Positions 51,183 through 61,912 of a stretch of DNA of 64,000 nucleotides are shown here, one piece after another (positions within the stretch are counted from its first letter, which is position 1; every line of letters starts with the position of its first letter). Below the pieces are notes generated by a model. The model was not told the DNA's origin. It searched no databases and saw only the letters and a program-made list of their open reading frames with translations. The position numbers were made by a program, and so were the translations under genes. Origin of the DNA: Aplectana chamaeleonis (taxonomy: Eukaryota > Nematoda > Chromadorea > Rhabditida > Cosmocercidae); NCBI GenBank assembly GCA_029168955.1, contig JAPDOI010000438.1, positions 440,501 to 504,500 of the forward strand, given 5' to 3'.

Positions 51183-52448
51183 AAGGTCGCTGAGAAACTG
51201 GTCGTCAAGGAGCTTGCCGAGCATAATAACAATCAGCAGCACCAGCATGGATTCCGCAAATAACACTCTACCACCACGGCGCTGCTGGAGATTGTGAGCT
51301 ATGTTTTGATGGCTTCAACGCCACCAAGCCTCAACGCACTGTTGGTGTAGTCATGGACCTCACGAAGGCGTTTGACACTGTCAACTTGGGCATACTGTCT
51401 GAGAAGCTATTGAGGTCCACCATCCCGCCTTGGCAGAAGCGATGGATTACAGCACTCATCAAAGGGCGCCGAGCAAAAGTGCTGTTTCAGGGACATGTCT
51501 CTAATAGCATCCCGATCGCTGCCGGTGTCCCTCAAGGAGGAGTCATATCGCCTGCTCTGTTCAGTCTTTACCTGGAAGATTTGCCCGTTCCCCCAAGTGA
51601 CATCAAAGTCGTTGCGTATGCGGATGACATCACCATCTTGTGCCGGGACAGAGACATTAATGTAGCTGCACGCAAGATCAATAGCTACCTCATCGTTCTG
51701 AAGAACTTTCTCGATGATATGATGCTCACTGTCTCTGCCGCTAAATCATCTGTATCAGTTTTCTCCACTGACCCTAAGGAACACTGCGCTCACCCCGTTG
51801 TGAATTGGGAAGACGCTCGTCTGCCTGCTGCACGTTTTCCTAAGCTGCTCGGCCTAGTATTGGATCCTTCGTTGAGGTTCCACAAGAATACTGAGCAGAA
51901 ACAGGCTACAGTGAAAGCAAAGCTCAACGTCCTACGAGCTCTGGGAGGAAGCGCAGCAACTGGTTATTAACATTGTCAAGCAGCCTGACCACCCATTAAG
52001 AAGGATCATGAATCCCGTGAGAGAGAGACATATCAGAAGGCCTTTTGCGGATGCTCCCGAGAAAGTTAATATACAAAGATGGACGGACTCCCAACTGGAT
52101 CGTCTGCGTCTTTTACGTGCGGAGCACACCAAGTTCGTCAGGGATCACTTGAGTAGGATGACCGTCAATCCCATATTGGGGGTCGCACCACCCATAGTCA
52201 GCGACACCGAGATGGAACTCGGTAGGCGGGCTAGAAGTACCCTTGCCTCGTTACGCTGCGGTCATTCTCCTATGCTGATGTCATTCTTGCATAAGATCGA
52301 TCGCAGTAAGCCGGACGAGTGCCCGGACTGTGGTAGCCGTGGCCACACAACTGAACACCTATTCGAATGCCCAAAGAGGCCTACCACTCTTACAACAATG
52401 GATTTGTGGACGAATCCGGTTTCAGTCGCCCGTTTCTTGAACCTTTGA
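51183..52448 (+). pseudogene. A8 partial polyprotein (RT and C-terminus) with deletion
   Basis: Contains MDLTKAFDTVNLGILSEKLL, GVPQGGVISPALFSLYLEDL, the catalytic VAYADDITILCRD and FPKLLGLVLDPSLRFH. After the deletion come MNPVRERHIRRPFADAPEKV, GRRARSTLASLRCGHSPM, CPDC, EHLFECP and WTNPVSVARFLNL, with the stop at 52446-52448. An early stop lies near 51262 and a one-base loss near 51305. Confidence 0.85.
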
Positions 52449-52482
52449 CAAAAACCTTCCTGCGGCTGCAAAGAAGAAGAAG
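51183..52482 (+). mobile_element. Family A copy A8, 5'-truncated with internal deletion
   Basis: Starts in the RT (KVAEKLVVKEL-like segment) right after the C2 tail and ends in GCAAAGAAGAAGAAG. At about 51949 the sequence jumps from RALGG to AQQLVINIVKQ, a loss of about 260 bases relative to A7. Otherwise nearly identical to A7. Confidence 0.88.
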
Positions 52483-53313
52483 ATCTCTCCAGAAAGTGAT
52501 TATGAATGAACAGTTGAAGCAATAGGGCATGAATGAAACAAAATATATGCAGTAGAAGAATACTCAGAACTGATTCATCTCTTGTTTGCCCATTGACACG
52601 AGAGCGAGGTCAATCACTACGGCTGCATACGTTGACACTGGGTGTGACAGCCGGGTGTCAATTATTATCGACGGGTGAGGATGACTAACACAGACGGTCA
52701 CACACACACACTGCACGGTGAAATGACTTCGGCGCATTTCGGCTATCGTAATCCGGCAATCGCATCAGGACCTAAATCCCGATTTCGCTCTACATCGGGA
52801 CCGCTTCGCAGCTTCATTCAGTTCAATTGCGAGCGTTTCCGGTAAGATTTCGCTCTGGAGCGTACTAGGTCATCCGTGTAGAGGATGGATCACATCAGAA
52901 CTTGTCACGCAGCGATTTTTTTCGAACTTTCAAGCCTAATGTCCTCGAACTCTAGGAGTGATAGCTTAGAAAGGGGCACTCAAACTGAAAATCTAACGTT
53001 GTGTTCATTATTGACTTCATAGGCCTCCTGACCCTCATGATTTTGCAAGGGAAGGAAAAACCCGGGTTGGTGAGAACTTTGCGGAGTGTGAAAAACCACG
53101 GTGTATACTAAGATATCGTTCGTTTCAGAAGTTTATGCAATGGACTACTTCGCGAATTTTTCTTGGGTGGAGCCATAAATGGGATCCTCACAAACAAGAA
53201 TTACCATGATTTCTATTTTCGCGGAGAAATTTTCCAAAGGAATTTTTTCCAGTGCCTGCTCTATTCATAAGGCGAACAAAATCAACTAGAAGTATACAAA
53301 CTACGGAGCTTCG
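52483..53313. other. Gene-free stretch with a dispersed repeat fragment
   Basis: Contains a CA-rich run (CACACACACAC near 52700) and the segment CTTCGGCGCATTTCGGCTAT, related to 43305-43375. No coding similarity. Confidence 0.5.
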
Positions 53314-53351
53314 CTTCTTCTTCTTCTTTGCAGCCACGAAGAGAGTAATTG

Positions 53352-53950
53352 CTATAGGTTCAGAAACTGGGCGACCAGCGTTGGATTCGTCCAAAGGTCT
53401 ATTGTAGTCAATGTTGTAGGGTTTTTTGGACAGTTGAATAAGGGTTGCGTATTGTGGCCAGGACCACCACAGTCCGGGCAAACGTCAGGAGTGCTATTGT
53501 CGATCCTGTTCACGTACGACTCCAGGAACGTTGAGTGCCCACAGCGCAACGAGGCTAGAGTGCATCTGGCACGTCTACTAAGCTGAGACTCAGACTCAGA
53601 AACTCGAGGCGGCACAGTACCCAGAATAGGATTAACAGCCGCTCTTTCCAGATACAATCTGACAAAATGGGTGTGCTCCTCGCGCAACAGACGGAGGCGT
53701 TCTTGATATGAATCGTGCCATCTTTGCAGATGGACTTTATCTGGAGCATCGGCGAAAGGTTTTCTGATGCCACTCTCTCTTACAGGCTCAAGTACTCTCC
53801 AAGATGGGTGGTTGGGCTGCTTGACGATGTTAATGTACAGCTGCTGGGCCTGGAGCTGACAGTGCTCCTTTACTGGTAGCACCCGTGTCTCGGCGTGTAA
53901 ATGCTCGATTGGCGAACTCCTAGCACATCCGGTTGCGATCCGAAGAGCAG
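53352..53950 (-). pseudogene. A11 polyprotein C-terminal region
   Basis: Open on the minus strand from the LTR insertion to the stop at 53352: LRIATGCARSSPIEHLHAET, RVLPVKEHCQLQAQQLYINI, QPNHPSWRVLEPV, SRRARCTLASLRCGHSTF, CPDC, QPLFNCP (usual AHLFNCP; His replaced) and TNPTLVAQFLNL. No frame break within this part. Interrupted upstream by the LTR retrotransposon. Confidence 0.86.
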
Positions 53951-54906
53951 TGTCGCGACGTGTGCTACCCTACACTCCGAGTCTGCGTTTCCGTCCTTGC
54001 AGCATCGGTTGTCACGGAGTGTGAGTAGCCGCTAGCCCGACACGAATGAACCAGAGGACTTACGGCGTGCCCCTATGCTTATGCCTGCCACGCGGAAACC
54101 GAGTATATGGAATACTACATGTGTGTTAGGCCCTACAGCCTCCGGTCGCACACTACGCTGGTACCACGCCCTTACCCACAAACCAGGGCCAACTCCAGGA
54201 TAGGTCTGACCCAACTACAACCGCCATTGCGCGGTACACACAAAACATAACATATGTCACCGAACCAAGTATACACCGTCTGTACGGTATGATATTGCTA
54301 CACAACAGGACACAAACATTTAAATATGCGTTTACCCTTTAAAGTACTAAACTACTGAACGCGGCAATAAATATATACATAAGTTAAAATACAATTGCTC
54401 CTACATGTCAGGGACGGACCTTACCCAGCTTACACTGGAGAGGACAAACTCCTACTACTCTGACGAACTCCCCAGGCATGGGAGGAACCGGACGCACGGG
54501 CAGTGAGGGCTGGAAGTCGACCAGGCCCCTGCTCTACCATCAGGCGATGACAGGAGCAGGGGAGGTGCGGGCAGGACGCCACCGCACGGTAGACCCTCCT
54601 CCGTACGCGGGATCGGCAGGACGACTCGCAGGACTGACGACGATCGAAGGAAGCAGGACGTCACAGGCATGTGACGCGAACGCACGAAGAGCAGCGCACC
54701 CGATGACGGCAATCGATGACACACACTCACTGACACTGACGAGGAGGCGTCGACACTGACGCTCTGACTTGCCAGGCGACGGGGGTCGTGCGGATTCTGC
54801 GTCCCTGCATGATGATGCAATTCCTTCTGTAGAGATCGTGGCGGGACCAGTGACGGAAGGCCAGGAGGCGGCCTTTAGATGAATAAGTCGGACGGAAGTC
54901 ACGACA
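53951..54906 (-). repeat. 3' LTR of the BEL/Pao-like element
   Basis: On the plus strand it starts TGTCGCGACGTGTGCTACCC and ends GGAAGTCACGACA, with inverted TGTCG/CGACA termini. Sequence just inside (CTGGGGGCCCAAAG) is not purine-rich in the element sense, so a standard polypurine tract is not evident. Confidence 0.9.
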
Positions 54907-55851
54907 CTGGGGGCCCAAAGAAGAACGAGCCAAGACGCCAAGCAGAGAAGAAAGTCCAACCTAACTAGAATATACATACATAGTTAACTTTATCAGGGGC
55001 ACCCTAACCCTACGATGGACGACGACCATTACGAATGACGGGCTGGAGGTCGATCCACAAGAAGAGACAGGTTCGGTCCGTGGTCTTGCAGCTTCTGACA
55101 TTTTGGGGTCATTGCACTTTTATCATCCTCTATGAACATTCTACGGTGTGCGGGAGAGGGCGCACAATACAAAAAACTACAACACAAAATATATACATAA
55201 GTAAAATATCACGGGTAAACGCAGTTGACGAGATCCTTGACGAACGGGATAGCACCATATGTACATGACGGCTGGACGCATTGTGACGATAGAGTGTAAC
55301 GGCATGACGAGATCGAGTTTGACGGCAACGTGAGATTGGGAATCGCGTATTGAAGTAACGCGACTGGACAGTACGGCTTGGCCCGAACGGCTTGATTGAC
55401 CATAACGACAGAGAGAACCGAACGGCATCATCAACGACACGTCGAACATGAAACACTTTTTAGATTAGTTTGTGACGCGGGGGAAGTCACGAATTTCATA
55501 CACGTTCCGTCACCGAACGGGGGAATTTAATGAAACGCTTCTTGTTTCACGCCAAGGAAATAACCCACGGGTCACACGAACGAAACACGTGTTAAGCACG
55601 TGTTGATAAAACTCCTAACCCGGGCCGACTACGAATTGAACAAGTGAGAACCCCAGGGAAAAGCAAGTATATACAGCCTCTCGACCAAAGGCACTTGATC
55701 AACCATACTGCATCCAAGGCACGTCGAAACCCGAATCTGAAGTAGAGTTGACGCGAAAAAATATATACACACGGGCGACTTAAGGTCTGCCAAAACAACG
55801 AATATTAAACGCGGTTTTGATAATACGAACGCTGTTTTCAACCTACCCAAC
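54907..55851. other. Short region between Gag and the 3' LTR
   Basis: Only small overlapping frames (largest 108 codons) without similarity to protease, reverse transcriptase, RNase H or integrase. Where pol should lie there is no recognisable remnant. Confidence 0.6.
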
Positions 55852-56643
55852 TTACTCATCATCCTCTTGCTCTCTCTTCTTCATCTCCATCTCGTATGCT
55901 TTGAACTCGGCTTCACGATGATGATCTCGTACGGCTTGAGCCTGGCGTCTAGCGCGACGCATGACGCGATCGTAATCGCTGTGCGGTACATCGCAGGTAA
56001 GCCGAGAGCTATTCGGGCAGAACGCGGGGTGATGACCACGACCACCACACGCTCGGCACGGATGTTCCCGAAGCTCGCATTCGTGCTCAGCATGGATGCC
56101 TCCACACATGAAGCATCTGCCGTCATCCGCATGAATTCTCACGCGGTTCGACAGACACGGCACGACACGACAACCCCTGCTGAAGTGGTGTTGACCACAG
56201 AAGAAGCAGCGGGATGGAGAATACTCGTGGTCTCCGGGTTGGGTTACGTAGACTGGTTTGAGTCTACCTTCCTCGTCGAACGCTGCTGTAAAAATGGGCC
56301 GTCTTAGCGGTCCAGCCTGCAGGCGCGAGGACGGAGTGGGACCACGAGGGGGGTTGCGAGCGGAAGATGCGCGAGATGAAGATGGGGGCGGCAGACGAGG
56401 CGTCAAGCTGAGTGCTTGATTGGGGAGGATTGGGGGTAGATTGACGCGTAGGCGGTGTTGGCTCCCTGCGCGATGATAGTGCGCGAGTGCGTTCCACATG
56501 GCGATCATCTCCATGAGGGGAGTGGTCGCGTGGACGCGGTGTGGGAGAACGAGCCATTCGCGAATGATGTTCCGCCTCACGTGGCGGGCTATGATAGCTG
56601 CGCTGTGATGTATTTGCGCGGCGCTGTGGGCTATAGCTTGCAC
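55852..56643 (-). CDS. gag: Gag, zinc-knuckle frame
   Basis: A frame of 263 codons. The first 100 or so residues overlap the preceding frame and are probably not used. From about residue 105 it reads as a Gag linker, then three zinc knuckles: CFFCGQHHFSRGC and CFMCGGIHAEHEC (both C-x2-C-x3-H-x4-C) and CRACGGRGHHPAFC (C-x2-C-x4-H-x4-C). Spacing with an intervening RVRIHADDGR segment matches the Gag C-terminus of BEL/Pao elements. A charged tail (EMEMKKREQEDDE) ends it. Gag packages the element RNA. Reached from the upstream frame by a +1 step. Confidence 0.7.
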   Translation of the reverse strand: MQAIAHSAAQIHHSAAIIARHVRRNIIREWLVLPHRVHATTPLMEMIAMWNALAHYHRAGSQHRLRVNLPPILPNQALSLTPRLPPPSSSRASSARNPPRGPTPSSRLQAGPLRRPIFTAAFDEEGRLKPVYVTQPGDHEYSPSRCFFCGQHHFSRGCRVVPCLSNRVRIHADDGRCFMCGGIHAEHECELREHPCRACGGRGHHPAFCPNSSRLTCDVPHSDYDRVMRRARRQAQAVRDHHREAEFKAYEMEMKKREQEDDE

Positions 56644-57625
56644 GCGGTGGACTGTGATAGTCCCTGCGTGGGCTATAACGCGGCTGATGGTAATAGCCGG
56701 GACCGTATGTGGGACCCATTGGGGGTTCGCGCATAGCCAAATCCACTAGATAGCGGTACCGACTTTGACAGTTGGGGCAATGCGGCTGAAAACCTCTCCA
56801 ATGGTTGTCGCACGACGGTTGAAGTGGCGGCAGCCGATAGCAGTGTTGCGGCGCTGGCGGATAGTAACGCTGCGGCTGCGCGTAATGCAGCGGTGCGTAG
56901 AGCTCCTCGTCATGATGACGACGGCTATGCTCACGCGGTGGGCTGCGATGTGGTGAGCGCTGCTGTGGCGATGCGCGACGCACCGGCGATGGAGAGACGC
57001 GGCGAGCCTGATGAGGCAAGGCGCGACGAGCCGGATGTGGCGAAGCGCGACGCGATGGATGGAAGCGATGAGCCGAAGGTGCATGGGGCTGCCTTGGTGA
57101 AGGTGGATCGTAGCGCGGATAAGCTACGCCTCCACGGCGCTCCATATGAGCCGGCGGCTGCACGCTGAAAGACTTTTCGCTGCACGGCGGCGACGTGTCG
57201 CTGCGGTACATGCGATGAAAGCCTCCATAACGCAAAGGCGAGCGCACGCGACCCTGACGCGGTTGTTGTGCGCCAGTAGGCTGCTGCTGCTGTGCCGAAG
57301 TAGACTGCTGAACCATTGGCTGCTGCGGAGGCAACGCGGAGGATGGGGCCTTGGGAGGCTCCACGTCGCTCTCGACCAAACGCGGGATCTCCGACTTAGG
57401 CGGATGTTCCGTTGTCTGGTCCATAGCAGTCTGACCACCAGTAGGTTGAGCAGACGCGGGTTGCGCAGATGTTGATTGCGCGGGCGCTGCTAGTGCAGAC
57501 GCGGTTGATGGCGCTGAATGCGCTGGTGAGAGCTGAGCCGTAGCTCTAGTGCTCGGAGTTGGTCCGAACACTAGCTCGATCACCCTAGGTCTATAAGCCA
57601 TGTTGATGTCGTGTGTGTTCAACAA
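56264..57625 (-). CDS. Gag, Pro/Ser/Arg-rich middle frame
   Basis: A frame of 453 codons whose first ATG is at 57601 (MAYRPRVIELVFGP). It is rich in Ala, Pro, Gln, Ser and Arg, with runs such as SPHPARRALPHQARRVSPSP and many tyrosines and histidines: low-complexity, probably disordered and nucleic-acid-binding. It overlaps the zinc-knuckle frame by 380 bases and the first frame by about 35. Either two +1 frame steps are used, or mutation has split one Gag. Part of the reading could be dual-frame artefact of GC-rich sequence. Confidence 0.5.
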   Translation of the reverse strand: MLNTHDINMAYRPRVIELVFGPTPSTRATAQLSPAHSAPSTASALAAPAQSTSAQPASAQPTGGQTAMDQTTEHPPKSEIPRLVESDVEPPKAPSSALPPQQPMVQQSTSAQQQQPTGAQQPRQGRVRSPLRYGGFHRMYRSDTSPPCSEKSFSVQPPAHMERRGGVAYPRYDPPSPRQPHAPSAHRFHPSRRASPHPARRALPHQARRVSPSPVRRASPQQRSPHRSPPREHSRRHHDEELYAPLHYAQPQRYYPPAPQHCYRLPPLQPSCDNHWRGFQPHCPNCQSRYRYLVDLAMREPPMGPTYGPGYYHQPRYSPRRDYHSPPRASYSPQRRANTSQRSYHSPPREAEHHSRMARSPTPRPRDHSPHGDDRHVERTRALSSRREPTPPTRQSTPNPPQSSTQLDASSAAPIFISRIFRSQPPSWSHSVLAPAGWTAKTAHFYSSVRRGR

Positions 57626-57893
57626 CCTCCCGAGCCGCCACGGGGGTCGTACGGGCGATCACCTCGGCGACCTCACGAAGGAGACGCCTGTTGGCAATAG
57701 CTTCCTCATACTGACGCGGTGGCTCACGAGGCTGAACATGTACGACGCGGTTGTGCGGCGATAACGCCGGTGGAATAGCAGCGGGCTGCGCAGGTGGAGC
57801 AGGCGCAGGCGGCTGCGGCGTTGCTGCCCCATGAAGGGGTTGCTGAGCGTCGCATTGTGGTTCCTTGGAACCGTTGTTCGCATTTTCCGACAT
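57591..57893 (-). CDS. Gag N-terminal frame
   Basis: A frame of 100 codons with a true ATG at 57893. After a short polar start it is Pro/Ala-rich, then helical (EEAIANRRLLREVAEVIART). The ATG lies 33 bases downstream of TTTATTTTCAG (AG at 57928-57927), a nematode-style 3' splice site. It overlaps the start of the next frame, offset by +1. Function beyond being the likely Gag start is not shown. Confidence 0.5.
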   Translation of the reverse strand: MSENANNGSKEPQCDAQQPLHGAATPQPPAPAPPAQPAAIPPALSPHNRVVHVQPREPPRQYEEAIANRRLLREVAEVIARTTPVAAREVVEHTRHQHGL

Positions 57894-57918
57894 GATCGCT
57901 GTGAAGCAGGGGACCTCA

Positions 57919-57940
57919 CGAATTACCTGAAAATAAAGTT
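57919..57940 (-). promoter_or_regulatory. Candidate 3' splice acceptor before Gag
   Basis: On the minus strand the sequence reads TTTATTTTCAG followed by GTAATTCG, 33 bases before the Gag ATG. UUUUCAG is the strong acceptor consensus of nematodes. It would allow the long leader to be removed, or allow trans-splicing. Similar TTTTTCAG/GTATC and TTTCAG/GTATTG sites lie near 59510 and 59710, so use of this one is inference. Confidence 0.45.
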
Positions 57941-60900
57941 AAAAACGCATGTCGGAACCAAACAATATACGAAACGGCATAATCGACGATGTATATTTAT
58001 TATGTCGATAACCGCAGGCACTCGCAGAACAACAATAAATGAAGCAGAAGCTGGTTAGTAACTAGCTAACTAAATGTGAGTGCTGCACAAAGGTACTGAA
58101 CTTGAGCGGTTATGATGCCATAACGCGAAAGAGTGAAAAAATAAATTTGGCGATTCTGAGTTGAAGAAGACCGATAAAGATCAAAGCCTACCATTAGCTA
58201 TTGAAAGGGATAATTATCACAGATGATATAAAGTAATTATGATGTGATTATGTGATCTACAATATAGCTGAATCGAAAATGTGATAAATGTGAAGTGATT
58301 AAATGAACTCGAGTTGAAATAAAAAAAGGGGTATTATGAACGGTGAAAGATGTTATTTGAAATGAAATGCTAGCCTCGACTTGCGTGAGACACGGTGAGT
58401 TAGCATATCAGATCACACCAATCATAATACAACGTCATGTCCGGGGATTTATTGCTGGTCAATTTGCGTGGACAATACGCGGGCAAATCATTGAGCAGTA
58501 TGGGAGAAAATTTTGAATTGCGATTTAAAATTAAATTGTAGGAGGAAAAAAATTGTTTGGAGTTTAATAGGGGAATTTTAAAAATTGAAACATTTGAGGG
58601 AAATTGCGATTGAGTGAAAAATGTGAAATTTGGAAAAGGTTGAGAGTTTTTAGGAAACTAGATAGAAAACGAGGGGAATTTAGAAAAGGGATTTTGGCCG
58701 GAGTCCACCGAGAAAAATTTAGACAGGACGGAAAGGGACTGTGGTAGTTGGTGGACGCGGTTAAATATATAGAAGTAATAAATGGGGTGAAAGGTTAATA
58801 CGGAGAATTAACACTGCTCAATGATGCAATTGCGGCGCGCTAAGGTTAATTGTAGCACACATGAGGAACAATAGGCGATGATGACGCAAGAAGTGCGCGA
58901 GCTGACACGCAACGCGGTTACTGTAGCCAACATGTGAGAGAAAACCCGAAGTGTGAAGTCCAAAGATATTTAGAAAACATTGACCAGCAAATTTTAAGTC
59001 AAGTCCAGGTAGGAGAGTGTAAACACCCTCTTGTGTTGAAGTGGCAAGTCACCACGCAAGCATTTACGCGATAACGTGCAACGAAAACACAAACGAAAGT
59101 CCAGGTAAAATTTAGTGTAAGGGCAAAGGAATATCCCACCGATGTTAAGGGGAAATGAAGCCAACACTAAATGAATGAAGCCGGGATAGACTGGTCAGTT
59201 GCGTGGAACTTGAACGCAGTTGGTGAGCAATGATCAGAAAATACGATTTATTGCGAAATAGCCAAAATCGTAAATTACGATTTTGGTGGGGAATGGGCGT
59301 ATACGTGGTTTTTATCAGTCCAACACGCGGCCATAAGGCTACGGGTTAGACTTCTAGCAACCCTGTACACGCAGGAAAAATTAGGGTGAATTTAAGGGGG
59401 TTTAAGGGTCAGAAAAAAAAGTGAAAAGGCCATTGCTCAATTTTGACGCTGCGTGCGGGGGAAATAAAGAAGGGGTAACCCAGTAAAGAGGGGATATGGG
59501 GAGATACCTGAAAAACTGAACAGAACACCCAGAAAGGTAATTGAAAAATGAAAACGCTGCAAGCGAGCGCTAAAATCTACAAGTTTTAAACGCAGCTGTT
59601 ACCTGACCAGTATGTAGATGGTAGCAAGTGCCGGAATACCATAGTAGTCGAAAGCAGGTTGAAAGTCCATGAGGATTGGAATCCAACAAACGCTGGAGAA
59701 GATCAATACCTGAAATGGACAGCTGCTCGACGCAGCCTTTCGAAGTTGGCGGACACGCGACGCACGGAGACGCGACGCGGTCGTGGCATTTGCGCAACTT
59801 TTACGGGCTGACTAGGCACGCGGCGAGGAGGAGCCTGCGTTAACGAGCGCCAACGAGATGGAACAGATGAGATGGACTATAAACCAGATGTAGAGTGCCG
59901 TGAACTGCAAAAAGGCGGCAAATTTGAGGGATTTGAAGGGGTAAAAATGAGGATTTGCGGTTCAATTGTAAGAAAAAATTAAAGATGATATAGGGAAGGA
60001 AGTTTGTCGCCGCCAAACCGCACAGGCAGCGAATAGAGCCGCCCGGGTACAGACAGCGAACAAACGCAGCAGTACGTCGGCGAAACGGGGTGAGGATGCC
60101 TTTTAGAGGGTATCCACACGCAGGTACGCTGACACACAACCAGAGCTGCCAAAATGGGATATTGATAGGGTAAATGGTAAGGATATGGGGAACGTGCAGT
60201 GTAATTTTGGGTTTTGAGCAGTAAAAACGCGAGCGAACAAATTGGAGATAAGGGGGATTGGGATAAAAATTTATAAACGCGAGATTGGGAAATTTTACTG
60301 CTTTCGCGGAGAATCTTGGATTGCGTGCAGGATAAGAAGGAAATGATGAGGGGATAATGAAGGGGATGAAATTGAAATGATAGAAAAATACTAGAAAAAC
60401 GAATGAGATCACTGCACGCGGAGGAAATATGAATTTTACAAGCGCGCACTGCACGAGGGAAAAATTAAGAGGAAACCTGACCATATATTATTGAATAGAA
60501 TAGGGAATATTTAGTGGCAATTAGGAATAGTCCACAGACGCTGATTATGACGCAGGTGAAAACACATGCGTTGAGCTGGTGCCGACGAGGTGAAGACAAT
60601 GATGAGTCATCGTCGACCTCGTGACCATTACGAAATAATGGTGGCAACCACGTTTTCGCTTCGGGACGCAATTTGGACTGCGTACCGCGAAATTTGAACG
60701 GTAAATTCCGTATTCACGCGAAAACACGTTTGAACGTGGAGACACGAGGAAACACGAATAAACCGAACAAAGCGAAAACGACCAAATGAATGGAAATAGG
60801 TGCGAAAACCCATTATTGAGGCCTGAATGCCCCAGATAAGCCAGAAATAACTGCGAAAACGCAGATTTAGAGGATTTTAAGATGGAATAAAGGCCTGCAG

Positions 60901-61265
60901 CCATTATTTAGTGAACCCCAGAGTTAAGTGAGCCTACAAGTGGATGTTATAAGTGTGGGTTTGAAACCACGCGAAGCAGTTAAATATGGAAACCAAACAG
61001 CCAGATGTTGAAGCCGCATCACAGGAACTGTGCCGGATAGGTGATTGGCTTGCCATAGGTAGCTCCGCCCAAACTTGCAGACGCGATCCAAGGTCACTGT
61101 GCGTGACTGTGAGCGTATCCACTGGCGATGGTAATTATCCAGAGGAGTCGATTCAGGTGTTGACGTGACGGTCGTAAAACACCAAAGCACACGTGTTGAT
61201 CCATGTCCGAGTAGAATTAGCTAGGCTAACCGAGGTTAGCTAGAGTCTAGCTAATTGACGTCGTA
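57941..61265. other. Leader region of the LTR element, gene-free
   Basis: About 3.3 kb, purine-rich on the plus strand (pyrimidine-rich in the element sense). The longest frame (59840-60484, minus, 214 codons) is Phe/Pro/Tyr-rich without motifs and looks like chance in pyrimidine-rich sequence. No tRNA or known regulatory RNA recognised. Confidence 0.55.
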
Positions 61266-61912
61266 GGCCCCGGTCATAGTTGGATGAGCCGACGCCTCCA
61301 GCCCGGTCGATACACACAGAATGCATTGAAAATGGGATGCAAAAATCACTCGGTGTATCCCCCGCACCCCCCGCACCCCCAACACCCCCAACACCCACCC
61401 GGTCGATACGTATGAACAACATGGTGAGGTGAAGCTGAGAAAAATCACTCAGTGTATCCCCCGCTCCCCCGCACCCCCGCACCCCCAACACCCCCCGCAC
61501 CCTCCCCGGTCGATACGTATGTTTAAAATGATGGAGTGAGGTTGAGAAAATCACTCAATGTATCCGACGCGGTCGATATCCATGCAATACGTGGATGAGA
61601 AAATAACCGGGTGGGCGGGTCGAAAGATAAAACATTGCGTATCACCTAGAAAGCTAACCTCACTGCTACCTCCGTGACTTCACCATACTCGCCTTCACTA
61701 TTTCTCTGAACAGGTGCAATCCTGTTGGCCACGTAATCATCGTCATATCTAGTTGGATGCATAGAGTGATTTTCTCAACCTCACTCCATCATTTTAAACA
61801 TACGTATCGACCGGGGTGGTGTTGGGGGTGTTGGGGGTGCGGGGGTGTTAAGGGGGTGCGGGGGAGTGCAGAGGGGGATGCAGATGCAAATAGCACCAAC
61901 TATGACCGGGGC
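61266..61912. repeat. Foldback element with internal tandem repeats in the leader
   Basis: GGCCCCGGTCATAGTTGG at 61266-61283 is mirrored by CCAACTATGACCGGGGC at 61896-61912. A second inner pair spans about 55 bases (61510-61564 with 61758-61812; CGATACGTATGTTTAAAATG). Between them a 90-120 bp unit (GGTCGATACGTATG ... AAAATCACTC ... TGTATCC) recurs three to four times with C-rich (CCCCCGCACC) spacers. Probably a separate foldback element inserted in the LTR element. Confidence 0.7.

Noticed and set aside
54032..54820. Open frames within the LTRs (up to 136 codons, present in both LTRs)
   Set aside because: They are duplicated because the LTRs are duplicated; GC-rich sequence without motifs.
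54907..55851. A pol remnant downstream of Gag
   Set aside because: No DTG/DSG protease, YxDD reverse transcriptase, RNase H or integrase motif was found in any frame.
59840..60484. A 214-codon minus-strand frame in the LTR leader
   Set aside because: Composition is Phe, Tyr, Pro, Ile-rich without motifs; it lies in a pyrimidine-rich stretch where stops are rare. It could not be linked to env or pol.
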